From Sphingomonas metalli (GTDB lineage Bacteria; Pseudomonadota; Alphaproteobacteria; Sphingomonadales; Sphingomonadaceae), in contig NZ_BMIH01000004.1 of assembly GCF_014641735.1 (NCBI RefSeq), forward strand, positions 1 to 64,000: a stretch of 64,000 nt of DNA, read 5' to 3'. Of this stretch, positions 1-8,549 are shown in pieces (positions within the stretch are counted from its first letter, which is position 1; every line of letters starts with the position of its first letter). A program made the position numbers and the translations under genes. A model generated the notes under the pieces. It did not search any database. It worked only from the letters and a program-made list of their open reading frames with translations, and was not told where the DNA came from.

Positions 1-20
1 GGCCCCGATCGGGGCCCTTT
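1..20. terminator. Hairpin at the left edge, possible terminator
   Basis: The first 16 bases form a perfect palindrome (ggccccgatcggggcc) and are followed by cttt. This looks like the stem-loop terminator of a gene lying left of the window. The T-run is short, so termination is inferred. Confidence 0.45.
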
Positions 21-140
21 CCATGTCGTCATCACGCCTCGACCGCTGGCCTACTTTTACACCGCCACCGTGGCCGGATTTTGCTCCGCCGTTGACAGCT
101 CAATACCATCCAGGCGCTGGGAGCAGGCTTCAACGGCCAA

Positions 141-1007
141 GTGGGCATCAGCGTCCGCGACATCGACGAAGGTTGGGTTGCCGCATGGGAAGGCGACATC
201 CCGCGCCCCCAACAGAGCGTCAGCAAATTATGGGTCGCGATCGGGGTCATGGATGCAGTTGATCGACAGCGATTGTCGCTGACCGATCCGGTGACAGTCA
301 CCCGCGCCGATCTGACCGTCTTCCACCAACCGATCCGGACGCTGGTCGGCAAGACCGGCTACAAGACCACCATCGCCGACTTGCTCCATGGTGCCATGGC
401 GCGCAGCGACAACACCGCCAGCGACGTACTCTTGTGGCGCATCGGCGGTCCCGCCATCATCAATCGACTGCTTGGCGACAAGGGGATTGGCGGTGTCCGC
501 TTCGGTCCCGGCGAGCGGCAATTGCAGGCCCGTACCGCTGGACTGGAGTGGCGACCCGAATGGGCCGGGGGATGGGGCTTCCTGCAAGCACGAGCCGCGA
601 TGACATCCGAAGCGCGCAACAAGGCGCTGCGCCGATACCTCGCGGCACCGCTGGACGGCGCTTCGGCAAACGGCGTGACGCTCGGGCTATCGTTGCTGGC
701 ACAGGGCAAACTGTTGAGCCCGCAATCCACCGCGTCGCTGCTGACGCTGATGCGATCCAGCAAGACCGGTCCGCTACGCCTGAAGTCCGGCCTTCGCCCC
801 GGTTGGACGCTCGCCCATAAAACCGGCACCGGGCAGGACCTCGGCAATCTCTCGACCGGCTATAATGACGTCGGACTGCTCGTTGCGCCGGACGGGCACC
901 GTTATGCGCTCGCCGTGATGATCGCGAGTACACGCCAACCTATCCCCGTGCGGATGCGCCTTATGGGCAACGTGACGCGGGCCGTGATTGCCTCGACTAG
1001 CCGCTAA
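141..1007 (+). CDS. Class A beta-lactamase-like serine hydrolase, 5' end damaged
   Basis: The protein has the penicillin-recognising serine hydrolase motifs: SVSK (S26, K29), SDN (89-91) and KTG (227-229, in HKTGTG). The family acylates an active-site serine and usually acts in the periplasm. I see no clear Glu166-type omega loop between SDN and KTG, so hydrolysis of beta-lactams is uncertain. The GTG start at 141 is only the first usable codon. Family-like sequence (QLNTIQALGAGFNGQ) runs in frame back to a TGA at 93-95, and no signal peptide is present in this frame. A secretory leader may lie in another frame upstream, which would mean a frameshift near base 95. No close partner gene is evident; the next gene is convergent. 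Confidence 0.6.
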   Translation: MGISVRDIDEGWVAAWEGDIPRPQQSVSKLWVAIGVMDAVDRQRLSLTDPVTVTRADLTVFHQPIRTLVGKTGYKTTIADLLHGAMARSDNTASDVLLWRIGGPAIINRLLGDKGIGGVRFGPGERQLQARTAGLEWRPEWAGGWGFLQARAAMTSEARNKALRRYLAAPLDGASANGVTLGLSLLAQGKLLSPQSTASLLTLMRSSKTGPLRLKSGLRPGWTLAHKTGTGQDLGNLSTGYNDVGLLVAPDGHRYALAVMIASTRQPIPVRMRLMGNVTRAVIASTSR

Positions 1008-1030
1008 TCCTTTACGCTGTGTAGGCCGGC

Positions 1031-1921
1031 CTATCGATCAGCCAGGCCCGCGCGATCGGCAGTCCAAGTCGCCAGCGACTTGCCGGTTCGCGGGTTGTCG
1101 ATCGCCACATCGTTCAGCGTAACTGCGATAATGCAGATCGGGCGCTGTTCGGGACCGGCGGGCTGTCGGCACGAAACGGGCGTTCCGTCCGCTGTTTCGC
1201 CGATCCGCCCGCGCAAGCGAAGCCGTAATCCCTGACCGTCAGGCACCTCGTCCGCGGCAGCGCGTACCACAGTTTCATATGGCTTTCCGTCCCGCAGCCG
1301 TTGTCCTGCGCCACCGGAAAACTGGGCGACCGCCAAGGCCTGTCCGGGCGGGGTAACTGCATCGGCTCCCGTAGGCGCGACACTGTCCTGCGAAGGCGGA
1401 CAGGCTTCGCTGGCTGTCCACGGACGGGGGATCCAGAAACCCTCCGCTACCACATCGCTGGCCGATCCGTCCTCCGACGCACGCAGTCCGTCGCTGCTCC
1501 AGACGACGGGAGAGACATGCACTCGCAGCGCCTTTGCGTCTGCATCGTATCGCCAGCGCATCGGGCTATCGCTGCCCGCCTCGGACGGTCCGCGACAGCC
1601 GAAGGGGAGCCGCAATTCAAACCGTTGTCCCGCCAGATCGGCGACCCCCTCTGGCAGGGGCTGGCCCGATGCAAGCGCATCCGATGCCTGCGATGCCAGC
1701 GCGATCAGGTCAGCGCGCGTTTTGACGAGATCGCGAGGGTCGGGCAGCGATGGCGTTGGTTGAGCAGCGACAGGTGCGGTTGTGACCGGAGCAGCGGAGG
1801 GTTCGACCTCCCGTGGTGATGTGCCACGTCCAATCAGGAACCCGGTCCCGCCGACTGCCAAGGCAATCACCAAACCGCCCGCCAGGGCGAGCCGACTTTT
1901 CCGCAAGGTTGGCTCGTTCAT
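1031..1921 (-). CDS. Membrane-anchored hypothetical protein
   Basis: This is a 296-aa protein with a basic N-terminus, one transmembrane segment at about residues 10-32 (LALAGGLVIALAVGGTGFLI) and a Pro/Ala-rich linker. The C-terminal part of about 200 residues, probably periplasmic, holds several cysteines. I do not recognise the family. The start at 1921 (MNEPTLRK) is chosen because it puts the membrane anchor near the N-terminus; an open frame continues upstream to 2029 but is basic and Cys-rich without a signal. It is divergent from the permease at 2022 across about 100 bp that would hold both promoters. The function is unknown. Confidence 0.55.
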   Translation of the reverse strand: MNEPTLRKSRLALAGGLVIALAVGGTGFLIGRGTSPREVEPSAAPVTTAPVAAQPTPSLPDPRDLVKTRADLIALASQASDALASGQPLPEGVADLAGQRFELRLPFGCRGPSEAGSDSPMRWRYDADAKALRVHVSPVVWSSDGLRASEDGSASDVVAEGFWIPRPWTASEACPPSQDSVAPTGADAVTPPGQALAVAQFSGGAGQRLRDGKPYETVVRAAADEVPDGQGLRLRLRGRIGETADGTPVSCRQPAGPEQRPICIIAVTLNDVAIDNPRTGKSLATWTADRAGLADR

Positions 1922-2021
1922 ACGGCATCGATAGCAAAGACAGCCAAATTCGCCTACCCAAGGCCATGACTTCCGCCGACATAATCCTGGAAGTGCCGGT
2001 TGATCCCGGCGTTCCTTCCTC

Positions 2022-3338
2022 TTGGACAATACCGGCGTGACCTTCGATCAGGTCCTGACCCTGTTCGTATTGGTGGCAGTGGTTGCGGCACTGATCTGGG
2101 ATAAGATGCGCTCGGATGTTGTTGCGCTGAGCGGTGCGGCCGTCCTGTTAATTGCCGGGGTCGTGCGGCCGATCGATGTCCAGAGCGCTTTCGCCAGCCC
2201 GGCGATCATCGCGCTCGCCTCGCTGTTCGTGATCGCCTACGCGCTCGAACTATCAGGGCTGCTCGACCGGGCAATCGAAGCCGCGGTCAAGATGTGCAAG
2301 CGACTGGGATCCGCGGGCATCTGGCTGATGCTCGGCGCGATCGGGGTCGCTTCCTGTTTCCTGAACAGCACACCGATCGTCGTGCTGGGCGCGCCGGTCG
2401 TCCGCGATGTCGCGACCGCTCTGAAACTGCCACCCAAACGCTATCTGATGCCGTTGTCGTACATCACGGTGCTGACCGGCTGCTGCACCCTGATCGGAAC
2501 TTCGACCAACCTGCTGGTCGACGACATGGCCCGCAACGCCGGGCAACCGCGCTTCGGCATTTTCGAGATCACTCCCGTAGGTCTGCCGATCGCGTTGGCG
2601 GGGGCAATCTACCTGTTCCTGTTCAGCGGCAAGCTGATGCGCGGCAGCATCGCTGATGACAGTCCGGTTCCGGACCGCCGCGACGTCGACGTGCCGAACG
2701 CGCAGGTCGGCGATCCAACGCTGTTCGCCGAACAGCGCGTCTTCCAACCGGCCAAGGCGGCAATCGCGTTTGCTGTGTTCGTCGGCACTGTCGCGGTGGC
2801 TGCGGCCGGCATCGCGCCAATTGCCGCATCGGCCTTTGCCGGCGCCGTGCTGCTGATCCTGCTGCGCGTCATCACCGCTGACGAGGCTTATGGCGGGTTG
2901 CGGCCGCAGATCCTGATCCTGATCGCAGGCATGGTCGTCATTGGGCTGGCGATGGAGCAAAGCGGTCTGGCTGCGACAGCTACCGGGGCGCTGGTGGGGT
3001 CGATGCAGGAGTTCGGACCGCTGACGGCGCTGATCGTCCTGTACGGCGTGACGATGGTGCTGACCGAGTTGTTGTCGAACGCGACGGTCGCAGTGCTGGT
3101 CACCCCGATCGCGGTCGCGCTGGCGGAGAGTCTCGGCGTCAGTCCGCGGCCGTTCCTGGTCGCGGTGATGATGGCGGGCAGCGCCGCATTCGCGACGCCG
3201 TTCGGCTATCAGACCAACGTCATCGTCTACCAGATGGGCGGGTATCGATACATGGATTTCGTGAAGGTCGGCTTGCCCCTGAACCTCATCACGTTCGCCG
3301 TTGCGATCATGGCAATCCCGGTCTTCTTTCCGTTCTGA
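2022..3338 (+). CDS. SLC13/ArsB-superfamily permease
   Basis: This 438-aa, strongly hydrophobic protein has the two-fold organisation of the ion transporter superfamily (SLC13/DASS, CitT, ArsB). Each half has a signature: LNSTP (114-118) with GTSTNLL (159-165), and SNATVAVLVTP (352-362) with TPFGYQTN (392-399). Such proteins usually carry sulfate, dicarboxylates or other anions, often with sodium. The TrkA-C (RCK_C) domains that many bacterial SLC13-like permeases carry in the middle are absent, which makes it shorter than the common 590-aa form. The start is TTG at 2022, or GTG at 2037 in the same frame; neither has a strong ribosome-binding site. The substrate cannot be read from the sequence. 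Confidence 0.75.
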   Translation: MDNTGVTFDQVLTLFVLVAVVAALIWDKMRSDVVALSGAAVLLIAGVVRPIDVQSAFASPAIIALASLFVIAYALELSGLLDRAIEAAVKMCKRLGSAGIWLMLGAIGVASCFLNSTPIVVLGAPVVRDVATALKLPPKRYLMPLSYITVLTGCCTLIGTSTNLLVDDMARNAGQPRFGIFEITPVGLPIALAGAIYLFLFSGKLMRGSIADDSPVPDRRDVDVPNAQVGDPTLFAEQRVFQPAKAAIAFAVFVGTVAVAAAGIAPIAASAFAGAVLLILLRVITADEAYGGLRPQILILIAGMVVIGLAMEQSGLAATATGALVGSMQEFGPLTALIVLYGVTMVLTELLSNATVAVLVTPIAVALAESLGVSPRPFLVAVMMAGSAAFATPFGYQTNVIVYQMGGYRYMDFVKVGLPLNLITFAVAIMAIPVFFPF

Positions 3339-3389
3339 ACGATGCTGCGGCCCGATCGTCGATCGACCGCGCCACCCTAAAATCCTGCC

Positions 3390-3587
3390 ATGCGCATTCT
3401 CGTCTATCTCGTCCGCGACCTTGCGGTGCTGGAGGATGTCGGCTCCGACCACCTGCCGGTCCACGCCCGTCTGTGCCTCACCGGACGACCAGCGGACAGC
3501 AAGCGTCCCGAAACCGTGTCGCCCGAGGATCGCCGCGACGTGAAGGAGGTCTTGCAGGAATATCACGAGGAGCAACGTCGCCCCTGA
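3390..3587 (+). pseudogene. Remnant of an endonuclease/exonuclease/phosphatase-family gene
   Basis: A 65-codon frame contains LEDVGSDHLPVHARLCL, which matches the C-terminal GSDHLPV signature of the endonuclease/exonuclease/phosphatase (EEP) superfamily, where Asp and His are catalytic. The rest of the roughly 250-300-aa domain is missing upstream, where the permease ends only about 50 bp away. I read it as the tail of a deleted EEP gene and not as a functional small protein. The stretch 3588-3699 shows nothing beyond the ribosome-binding site of the next gene. Confidence 0.45.
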
Positions 3588-3699
3588 CATTGGTCGGCCG
3601 TGGACGGGATCGATCAAGGCATACGACAATTCAGCTAGAGCGGCAGGTTGGGATTTTGCACGAACGCGGGTTCCACATTGACGATCAAAGGGAGCAGTC

Positions 3700-5085
3700 G
3701 TGCCCGTATCAGGCAACACTATTTTTCAGGTACTGGCTGGACTAGCCGCGCTCACGCCGTCGATAGCCGTTGCACAGATCACGAGTGACGGCCTGCTGCA
3801 CGAAGCGATGGGCGCGCCAGACGACTGGCATTTGTCCGGCAGTATCCGCGCCCGCTTCGAGGCGATCGACGGTCAGTTTCGCGAAGACGCCGTGAACCGT
3901 GACCAAGTGCTGGCGCTACGGACAACCTTGTTCGCGGAATATGACAGTGGTCCGGTTCGCGTCGGAGCCGAGTTTCACGACGCGCGCGCTTATTTTCAAC
4001 GGTGTGGATCGTCGGTCGGCACCGACGTGGTCAACGCTCTCGAGTTTTCGCAATATTATGCGCAGGGCGACCTTGGCGAGACATTCGGAGCTGGCACTAC
4101 CAGCTATCTGAAGGCCGGTCGGATGACGATGCAGCTGGGATCAGAACGGCTCGTCGCACGACAGGGATTCCGTACCTCGGTAACATCGTTCACCGGCGTG
4201 CGGCTGACGCGAGAAGGTGAGGATGGTCGCGAATTCGTCGCCTTCTGGACCATGCCGACAGTTCGGCTGCCGACCGGGACCACCGCCATCCGGCGCAACC
4301 GACCGCAATGGGATCGCGAGAATACCGACCTTCAGCTGTTCGGCGTGTTCAATCGCGTGCCGATCGGTGACACGACGCGGCTCGAAACCTATGCCTATGG
4401 CCTGATCGAACGCGGTGAGAGTCAGGCGGATCGCAGCGACCGACGACTGTTCACGCCAGGGGTGCGGTTGCTTGCCCGACCCGATAACGGCATGACGTTC
4501 GAGGTCGAGGCAATGGCGCAGTACGGACGCGGGCGCGACGGCAGTCCGGACAGCGGCAAGCTGGTTGTTCCAGTCGAAGCCTATGGCTTCCACGGCGATC
4601 TCGGCTATCGCTTCGCGGGCGGGTGGAAACCCGAACTGACCGCCTTCTTCGATTTTTATACGGGCAATCGGCGGGAAGGACGGATCGGTCGGTTCGATAC
4701 GCTGTACGGCGCCCGTCGGTTCGAGTTCGGCCCGACCGAATTGTTTGGCGCGGCTGATCGATCGAACATGCTTTCTCCTGGCGTCCGCCTGAATGCATCA
4801 CCGGCGGGCGGCCTGTCGATAATGAGCGACTACCGCTTGCTCCGCCTCGCCAGCGCGGTTGACCGCTTCAGTAACAGCGATGTTCGAGACGCGACCGGAC
4901 GCGCCGGGCGCGACGCCGGGCAACAAATGCAAATACAGTTCGAATACGATCTGGTACCAGACGTGGTCGTAGTCGATCTCGGCTATGCTCGCCTGTTCAA
5001 AGGGCGCTTCCTACGCAATGCGCCGAACGCACCGGACCCTCGTGACGTGAACTATGGATATGCCACGGTGATGGTGTCTTTCTGA
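3700..5085 (+). CDS. Alginate-export-type outer-membrane porin
   Basis: This 461-aa protein has an N-terminal signal peptide ending near residue 25 (SIAVAQ) and then alternating amphipathic strands typical of a beta-barrel. The early motif WHLSGSIRARFEAIDGQFR and the repeated barrel segments resemble the alginate_export (AlgE-like) family common in sphingomonads. The C-terminus ends in Phe (ATVMVSF), as outer-membrane proteins usually do. The start is GTG at 3700, with GGGAG about six bases upstream. The family forms selective pores for sugars or small organic ions. The substrate here is unknown, and the SLC13-type permease upstream is a possible partner. Confidence 0.7.
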   Translation: MPVSGNTIFQVLAGLAALTPSIAVAQITSDGLLHEAMGAPDDWHLSGSIRARFEAIDGQFREDAVNRDQVLALRTTLFAEYDSGPVRVGAEFHDARAYFQRCGSSVGTDVVNALEFSQYYAQGDLGETFGAGTTSYLKAGRMTMQLGSERLVARQGFRTSVTSFTGVRLTREGEDGREFVAFWTMPTVRLPTGTTAIRRNRPQWDRENTDLQLFGVFNRVPIGDTTRLETYAYGLIERGESQADRSDRRLFTPGVRLLARPDNGMTFEVEAMAQYGRGRDGSPDSGKLVVPVEAYGFHGDLGYRFAGGWKPELTAFFDFYTGNRREGRIGRFDTLYGARRFEFGPTELFGAADRSNMLSPGVRLNASPAGGLSIMSDYRLLRLASAVDRFSNSDVRDATGRAGRDAGQQMQIQFEYDLVPDVVVVDLGYARLFKGRFLRNAPNAPDPRDVNYGYATVMVSF

Positions 5086-5399
5086 TGCACTGATCTTCGT
5101 CTGAGCTCGGCGAAGACCTCATCAAACGGGTCGGCTCAAGGAGACATAACGTCATTGCGTAGATGGCGAAACTCCAGCCAGATGGCTTCCCAAAAACGAA
5201 CCCGTAGCGGGAAAGTAGCCTTTCTCACCATGCCGAGAGGCGTCAGAGGCATCGGCTTTCCCGAAATATGTTCCCAATTGCTCTTTCCCGAAATTGGCAT
5301 TCGAGGATGGGGAAACGGGAATGGTCGGGCTGAACCAATGGCGGATTTCGGGAAAACAGGTTGCCTGCCTGAGCGTCTAAATTTGGGCGGTTCCGGACG
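5086..5399. other. Non-coding gap with repeated TTTCCCGAAAT motifs
   Basis: There is no convincing gene in this 314-bp stretch between the porin and the insertion sequence. A weak hairpin (tcttcg...cgaaga near 5095-5117) follows the porin. Two direct copies of tttcccgaaat (5258-5268 and 5284-5294) and one inverted copy (5345-5355) lie within 100 bp. They may be protein-binding sites or old element ends. Confidence 0.4.
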
Positions 5400-6818
5400 C
5401 TAGCGAGCGTACTCACTAAGGCCCCGCGCAACCAGGTCCTCGTTGGAGAGACGCGGCCCACGCTTGAGCCTGCCGTTGCCGAGCGTACGACGGTCGAGCT
5501 TCTGGGCGGATGAAGCCGGGGAGGGCGCCTTGAACGGTCCGACGGGCTGCGCGGTGCGCGCCGGCTCGTTGTTGTTGCGCTTGGCATGGTGTGGCTGAGC
5601 TTGCTGTATCACGCGGGCGAGCGCCAGCGCCGCGTCGAGATGCTTGTTGTCGACCACGGCGGCCTGGTTCACCCGGCGCATCTTGTCGAACATGCGATAG
5701 GGCAGGACCGTGCCCTCGTGCTGGATCTCGAGCCGGCCATCCGGGTACTCGCACACGTCGACCTTCTTCCGCGCGAGCGCCTGCGACGCAGGGGAGGGCT
5801 CGAGGATGAACATGGCCTTGTTGTAGTGCAAGGTGAGGGCACCGGTGACGGTGCGCTGCTCGCGCCAGACCAGCTCCGCTTCCAGGTCTTCATGGATGGC
5901 AAGCGGCCGGTGAAGGTCGCGCGGGTCGAACGGCGCCTTGGCGAACCGTCGATTGTGCTGCGCCATGTAGGAGGGGAGGAAGGCGTTGGCTTGGTCGATG
6001 GTGGAGATGCGCTGTAGCCGCATCGCCTTGACCAGACGGTCCTGCAGCGTCGCATTGACCCGCTCGACGCGTCCCTTCGCCTGCGGCGAGTTTGCGCAGA
6101 TCAGCTCGATGTTGAGCCGGTCCAGCGCACGCCCGAGGTGGGTCATGCCGTCACCCTTCGCCGAGGCCGTGTTGTTGCGAAAGGCGCTGTGCTTGTCGGT
6201 GTAGAAGGCCACCGGCTTGCCGTGCCGCTCGAGATAGGTCCTCGTCGCGCGCATGTACGAGAAGGTGCTCTCGCTCTCGACCATCTCGAGGTGCATCAAT
6301 TCGCTCGTAGCGTCGTCGATGAACACCAGCAGCGTGCATTGTGGACCGCGGCCCTCGAACCACCAGTGCTTGGAGCCGTCAACCTGGACGAGCTCGCCGC
6401 GGCAGTCGCGCCGGTAGCGCGGCTGGTACGGGCGAGGGCGCTTTGCTGCACGGTCCTGCCACAGCCCGGCCTCCAGCATGATGCGCCGCAGGGTCTCGCA
6501 CGACAGGCCGATGCCGTGGCGCTCGGCGAGGTACTCGCGCGCCAGCGTCGGTCCGAAGTCGGCGTAGTGCTCGCGCACCAGCGTGACCACCTCGGCGCGG
6601 AAGGCGTCGCTGTAGCGTCGGTTGCTCGGGCGTCCTCGCTTGCGCGACACCAGGCCGCTAGCGCCGTCCTGTCGCAGGCGGCCCAGCAACCGGTACACCT
6701 GCCGCCTCGCAAGGCCGAGCAGCTCCATCGCGTCCGCGACCCGGATCTCGCCACGGTCGAGCCGCATCAGCGTGTCGAACCGGGTGATCTCAGCAGAACT
6801 CATCGCCAGCACCGTCAT
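5400..6818 (-). CDS. ISNCY-like DDE transposase
   Basis: This 472-aa protein has an N-terminal helix-turn-helix (about 20-65, ending in a GRPSNRR-type basic stretch) and an rve integrase core. The likely catalytic triad is D147 (VQVDGSKHWW), D208 (FYTDKHSAF) and E252 (GRVERVN). The layout is that of transposases annotated as ISNCY, which move a single-gene insertion sequence by cut-and-paste. It appears full length and undamaged. It is inserted between the porin locus and the arsenic operon. The right end carries tandem 18-bp repeats (6883-6924); I could not find a matching inverted copy at the left end. Confidence 0.85.
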   Translation of the reverse strand: MTVLAMSSAEITRFDTLMRLDRGEIRVADAMELLGLARRQVYRLLGRLRQDGASGLVSRKRGRPSNRRYSDAFRAEVVTLVREHYADFGPTLAREYLAERHGIGLSCETLRRIMLEAGLWQDRAAKRPRPYQPRYRRDCRGELVQVDGSKHWWFEGRGPQCTLLVFIDDATSELMHLEMVESESTFSYMRATRTYLERHGKPVAFYTDKHSAFRNNTASAKGDGMTHLGRALDRLNIELICANSPQAKGRVERVNATLQDRLVKAMRLQRISTIDQANAFLPSYMAQHNRRFAKAPFDPRDLHRPLAIHEDLEAELVWREQRTVTGALTLHYNKAMFILEPSPASQALARKKVDVCEYPDGRLEIQHEGTVLPYRMFDKMRRVNQAAVVDNKHLDAALALARVIQQAQPHHAKRNNNEPARTAQPVGPFKAPSPASSAQKLDRRTLGNGRLKRGPRLSNEDLVARGLSEYAR

Positions 6819-6882
6819 ACAATGCGCGTCCTCGTTGCCGAGAACGGCTATGACACCGGCGACCCGCTGAGAGCACCGCAGA

Positions 6883-6924
6883 GTGCCATTTCTATCTAGC
6901 GGGCTGGTGCCATTTGTACTTAGC
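6883..6924. repeat. Tandem 18-bp repeats at the transposase 5' side
   Basis: gtgccatttctatctagc (6883-6900) and gtgccatttgtacttagc (6907-6924) match at 15 of 18 positions with a six-base gap. Their place just upstream of the transposase start suggests a right terminal end with two transposase-binding subsites. Confidence 0.5.
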
Positions 6925-7033
6925 GCTTACGCGCTCCCGGTCCGATAACATAGATTATGTAAAATACGAGCCTGTTTTGCTCGATCTGGCTCGATGTCGG
7001 CAGAGCCGGGAGCGGGGCAATGACCGGCCTGCC

Positions 7034-7789
7034 CTATTGGCGAGCGCAGCCTTGGCCCAGCGCAATGGCCGATAGATCAACGGCGGGATCGACAGGCCGG
7101 TTCGCTTCCTTCCGCTCCGAATAGCGATCCACGAGCTGGCCGGCATGGGGGCGCAGCAGCACCGTGAACCGCACCAGCTCCTCCATCACGTCCACGATCC
7201 GATCGTAATAGCTGGACGGCTTCATGCGCCCGGCTTCATCGAACTCGTTGAACGCCTTGGCGACGCTCGACTGGTTCGGGATCGTGAACATTCGCATCCA
7301 GCGGCCGAGGACGCGCAACGTGTTGACGCTGTTGAACGACTGCGACCCGGCCGACACCTGCATGACGGCGAGCGTGCGGCCTTGCGTCGGGCACATCCCG
7401 CCCATCGAGAGCGGCAGATGGTCGATTTGCGTTTTCATGATGCCGGTGACTTGCCCGTGGCGTTCCGGCGAACACCACACATGCCCTTCCGACCACATCG
7501 ACAGCTCACGCAGTTCGTGGACGGCGGGATGATCGTCGCCGGCGACCTGATCGGGCAGCGGCAGCGCCGAGGGATCATAGATGCGCGTCTCGCACCCGAA
7601 GAATTGCAACAGCCGCGCCGCTTCCTCGACACACAGCCGCGAGAACGACCGCTCGCGCAGGCTCCCGTAGAGCAGCAGGATACGAGGCGGGGGATCACCC
7701 GCGCCCAGGCCGAGGGCGGGGCGGTCGATCGCATAGCGCCGATCGAGCGCGGGCAGGCTGTCGGGATCGGGAAGCTGGCGCAGCGGCAT
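7034..7789 (-). CDS. arsH: ArsH, NADPH-dependent FMN reductase / organoarsenical oxidase
   Basis: At 251 aa this is full length for ArsH. The flavodoxin-like FMN-binding loop is at residues 41-50 ([10 protein letters not shown]), followed by the conserved [23 protein letters not shown] and [17 protein letters not shown] segments. Known ArsH proteins are NADPH:FMN oxidoreductases that oxidise trivalent methylated and aromatic arsenicals to the less toxic pentavalent forms. It is the last gene of the arsenic operon; its ATG overlaps the arsN2 stop by one base (TGATG), indicating translational coupling. Control would come from the ArsR at the head of the operon. Confidence 0.93.
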   Translation of the reverse strand: MPLRQLPDPDSLPALDRRYAIDRPALGLGAGDPPPRILLLYGSLRERSFSRLCVEEAARLLQFFGCETRIYDPSALPLPDQVAGDDHPAVHELRELSMWSEGHVWCSPERHGQVTGIMKTQIDHLPLSMGGMCPTQGRTLAVMQVSAGSQSFNSVNTLRVLGRWMRMFTIPNQSSVAKAFNEFDEAGRMKPSSYYDRIVDVMEELVRFTVLLRPHAGQLVDRYSERKEANRPVDPAVDLSAIALGQGCARQ

Positions 7790-8226
7790 CAGAGGGCTTT
7801 CACGAGATAGGCGGCCGAGGCGGGACAGAGCGCGGTGAACTCGCGCGAGCTGGCGACCGACGCAGGAGCCGCGGCGCGGTCGGCCGCGGCGTAGCCATTG
7901 GCGGCGAAGAACGGCGCGGCCGTGTTGGTGAGGAGGTTAAGGCGGGCAACGCCCAGCTCCCGCGCGCGGGCTTCGAGCGCGGTCAGCATGGCGCGGCCGA
8001 GCCCGTCGCCGCGCCGATCGGCGACGACCACGACCGAGCGGAGCAGGCGATCGGCTCCTTCGCCTTCGAGTCCGCCATAGCCGACCAGGCCCGCGCCGTC
8101 ATCAAACCGGAAGAAGGCGCGGCCGGGTTCGGCCAGATCGGCGACGGGCAGGTCCGAGGCGGCGAGCGCGTTGCGCAGCTCGCCCATGTCGTTTGCATCG
8201 AGCCGGTGGACGCGCAATCCCGTCAT
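7789..8226 (-). CDS. arsN2: ArsN2-type GNAT acetyltransferase
   Basis: This 145-aa protein has the GNAT fold. The acetyl-CoA-binding loop is [12 protein letters not shown] (motif A, about residues 70-81), followed by FFAANGY, a typical GNAT C-terminal motif. ArsN-type acetyltransferases in ars operons protect against arsenic or organoarsenicals; the precise substrate of the ArsN2 branch is not well settled. The start at 8226 (MTGLRVHRL) is chosen because it overlaps the ynfA stop as ATGA. The open frame upstream is a shadow of ynfA. Confidence 0.8.
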   Translation of the reverse strand: MTGLRVHRLDANDMGELRNALAASDLPVADLAEPGRAFFRFDDGAGLVGYGGLEGEGADRLLRSVVVVADRRGDGLGRAMLTALEARARELGVARLNLLTNTAAPFFAANGYAAADRAAAPASVASSREFTALCPASAAYLVKAL

Positions 8227-8549
8227 GCGGCGCGCGGCCCGAGCAGAATGACGCAGGTGCCGACAAGGCAGAGTGCGGCACCGCCCAAATCCCAACGATC
8301 AGGCCGTACCCCCTCGACCGCCCACAGCCACAGCAGCGAAGCGCAGATGTAGATGCCGCCATAAGCGGCATAGGCGCGACCGGCCGCAGCGGCATCGACC
8401 CGCGTGAGCAGCCAAGCGAACAGGATCAGCGACGCGATGCCCGGCCCCAGCCATACTGGCGACTTGCCGAGCCGCAGCCACGCCCAGAAGGCGAAGCAGC
8501 CCGCTATCTCGGCGAGCGCGGCCCCCACATAGACCAGCGCCGTCAGCAT
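8223..8549 (-). CDS. YnfA/UPF0060 small membrane protein
   Basis: This is a 108-aa protein with four predicted transmembrane helices and the YnfA signatures [13 protein letters not shown] and [17 protein letters not shown]. YnfA proteins resemble the small multidrug resistance family and are often found in arsenic operons, although their exact role in arsenic handling is not established. The ATG at 8549 overlaps the acr3 stop as TGATG, and its own stop overlaps arsN2 as ATGA, so it is firmly inside the operon. Confidence 0.85.
   Translation of the reverse strand: MLTALVYVGAALAEIAGCFAFWAWLRLGKSPVWLGPGIASLILFAWLLTRVDAAAAGRAYAAYGGIYICASLLWLWAVEGVRPDRWDLGGAALCLVGTCVILLGPRAA

Noticed and set aside
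141..1007. A bona fide class A beta-lactamase
   Set aside because: SxxK, SDN and KTG are present, but I could not find a convincing Glu166 omega-loop, so only a serine hydrolase call is made.
2253..3719. Long minus-strand open frame of 488 codons opposite the permease
   Set aside because: It is an antisense shadow: Arg/Gln/His/Asp-rich composition typical of reversed high-GC coding sequence, no family motif, and it covers a well-supported permease.
5155..5403. 82-codon frame in the gap before the insertion sequence
   Set aside because: No ribosome-binding site or motif, and its composition follows the local repeats.
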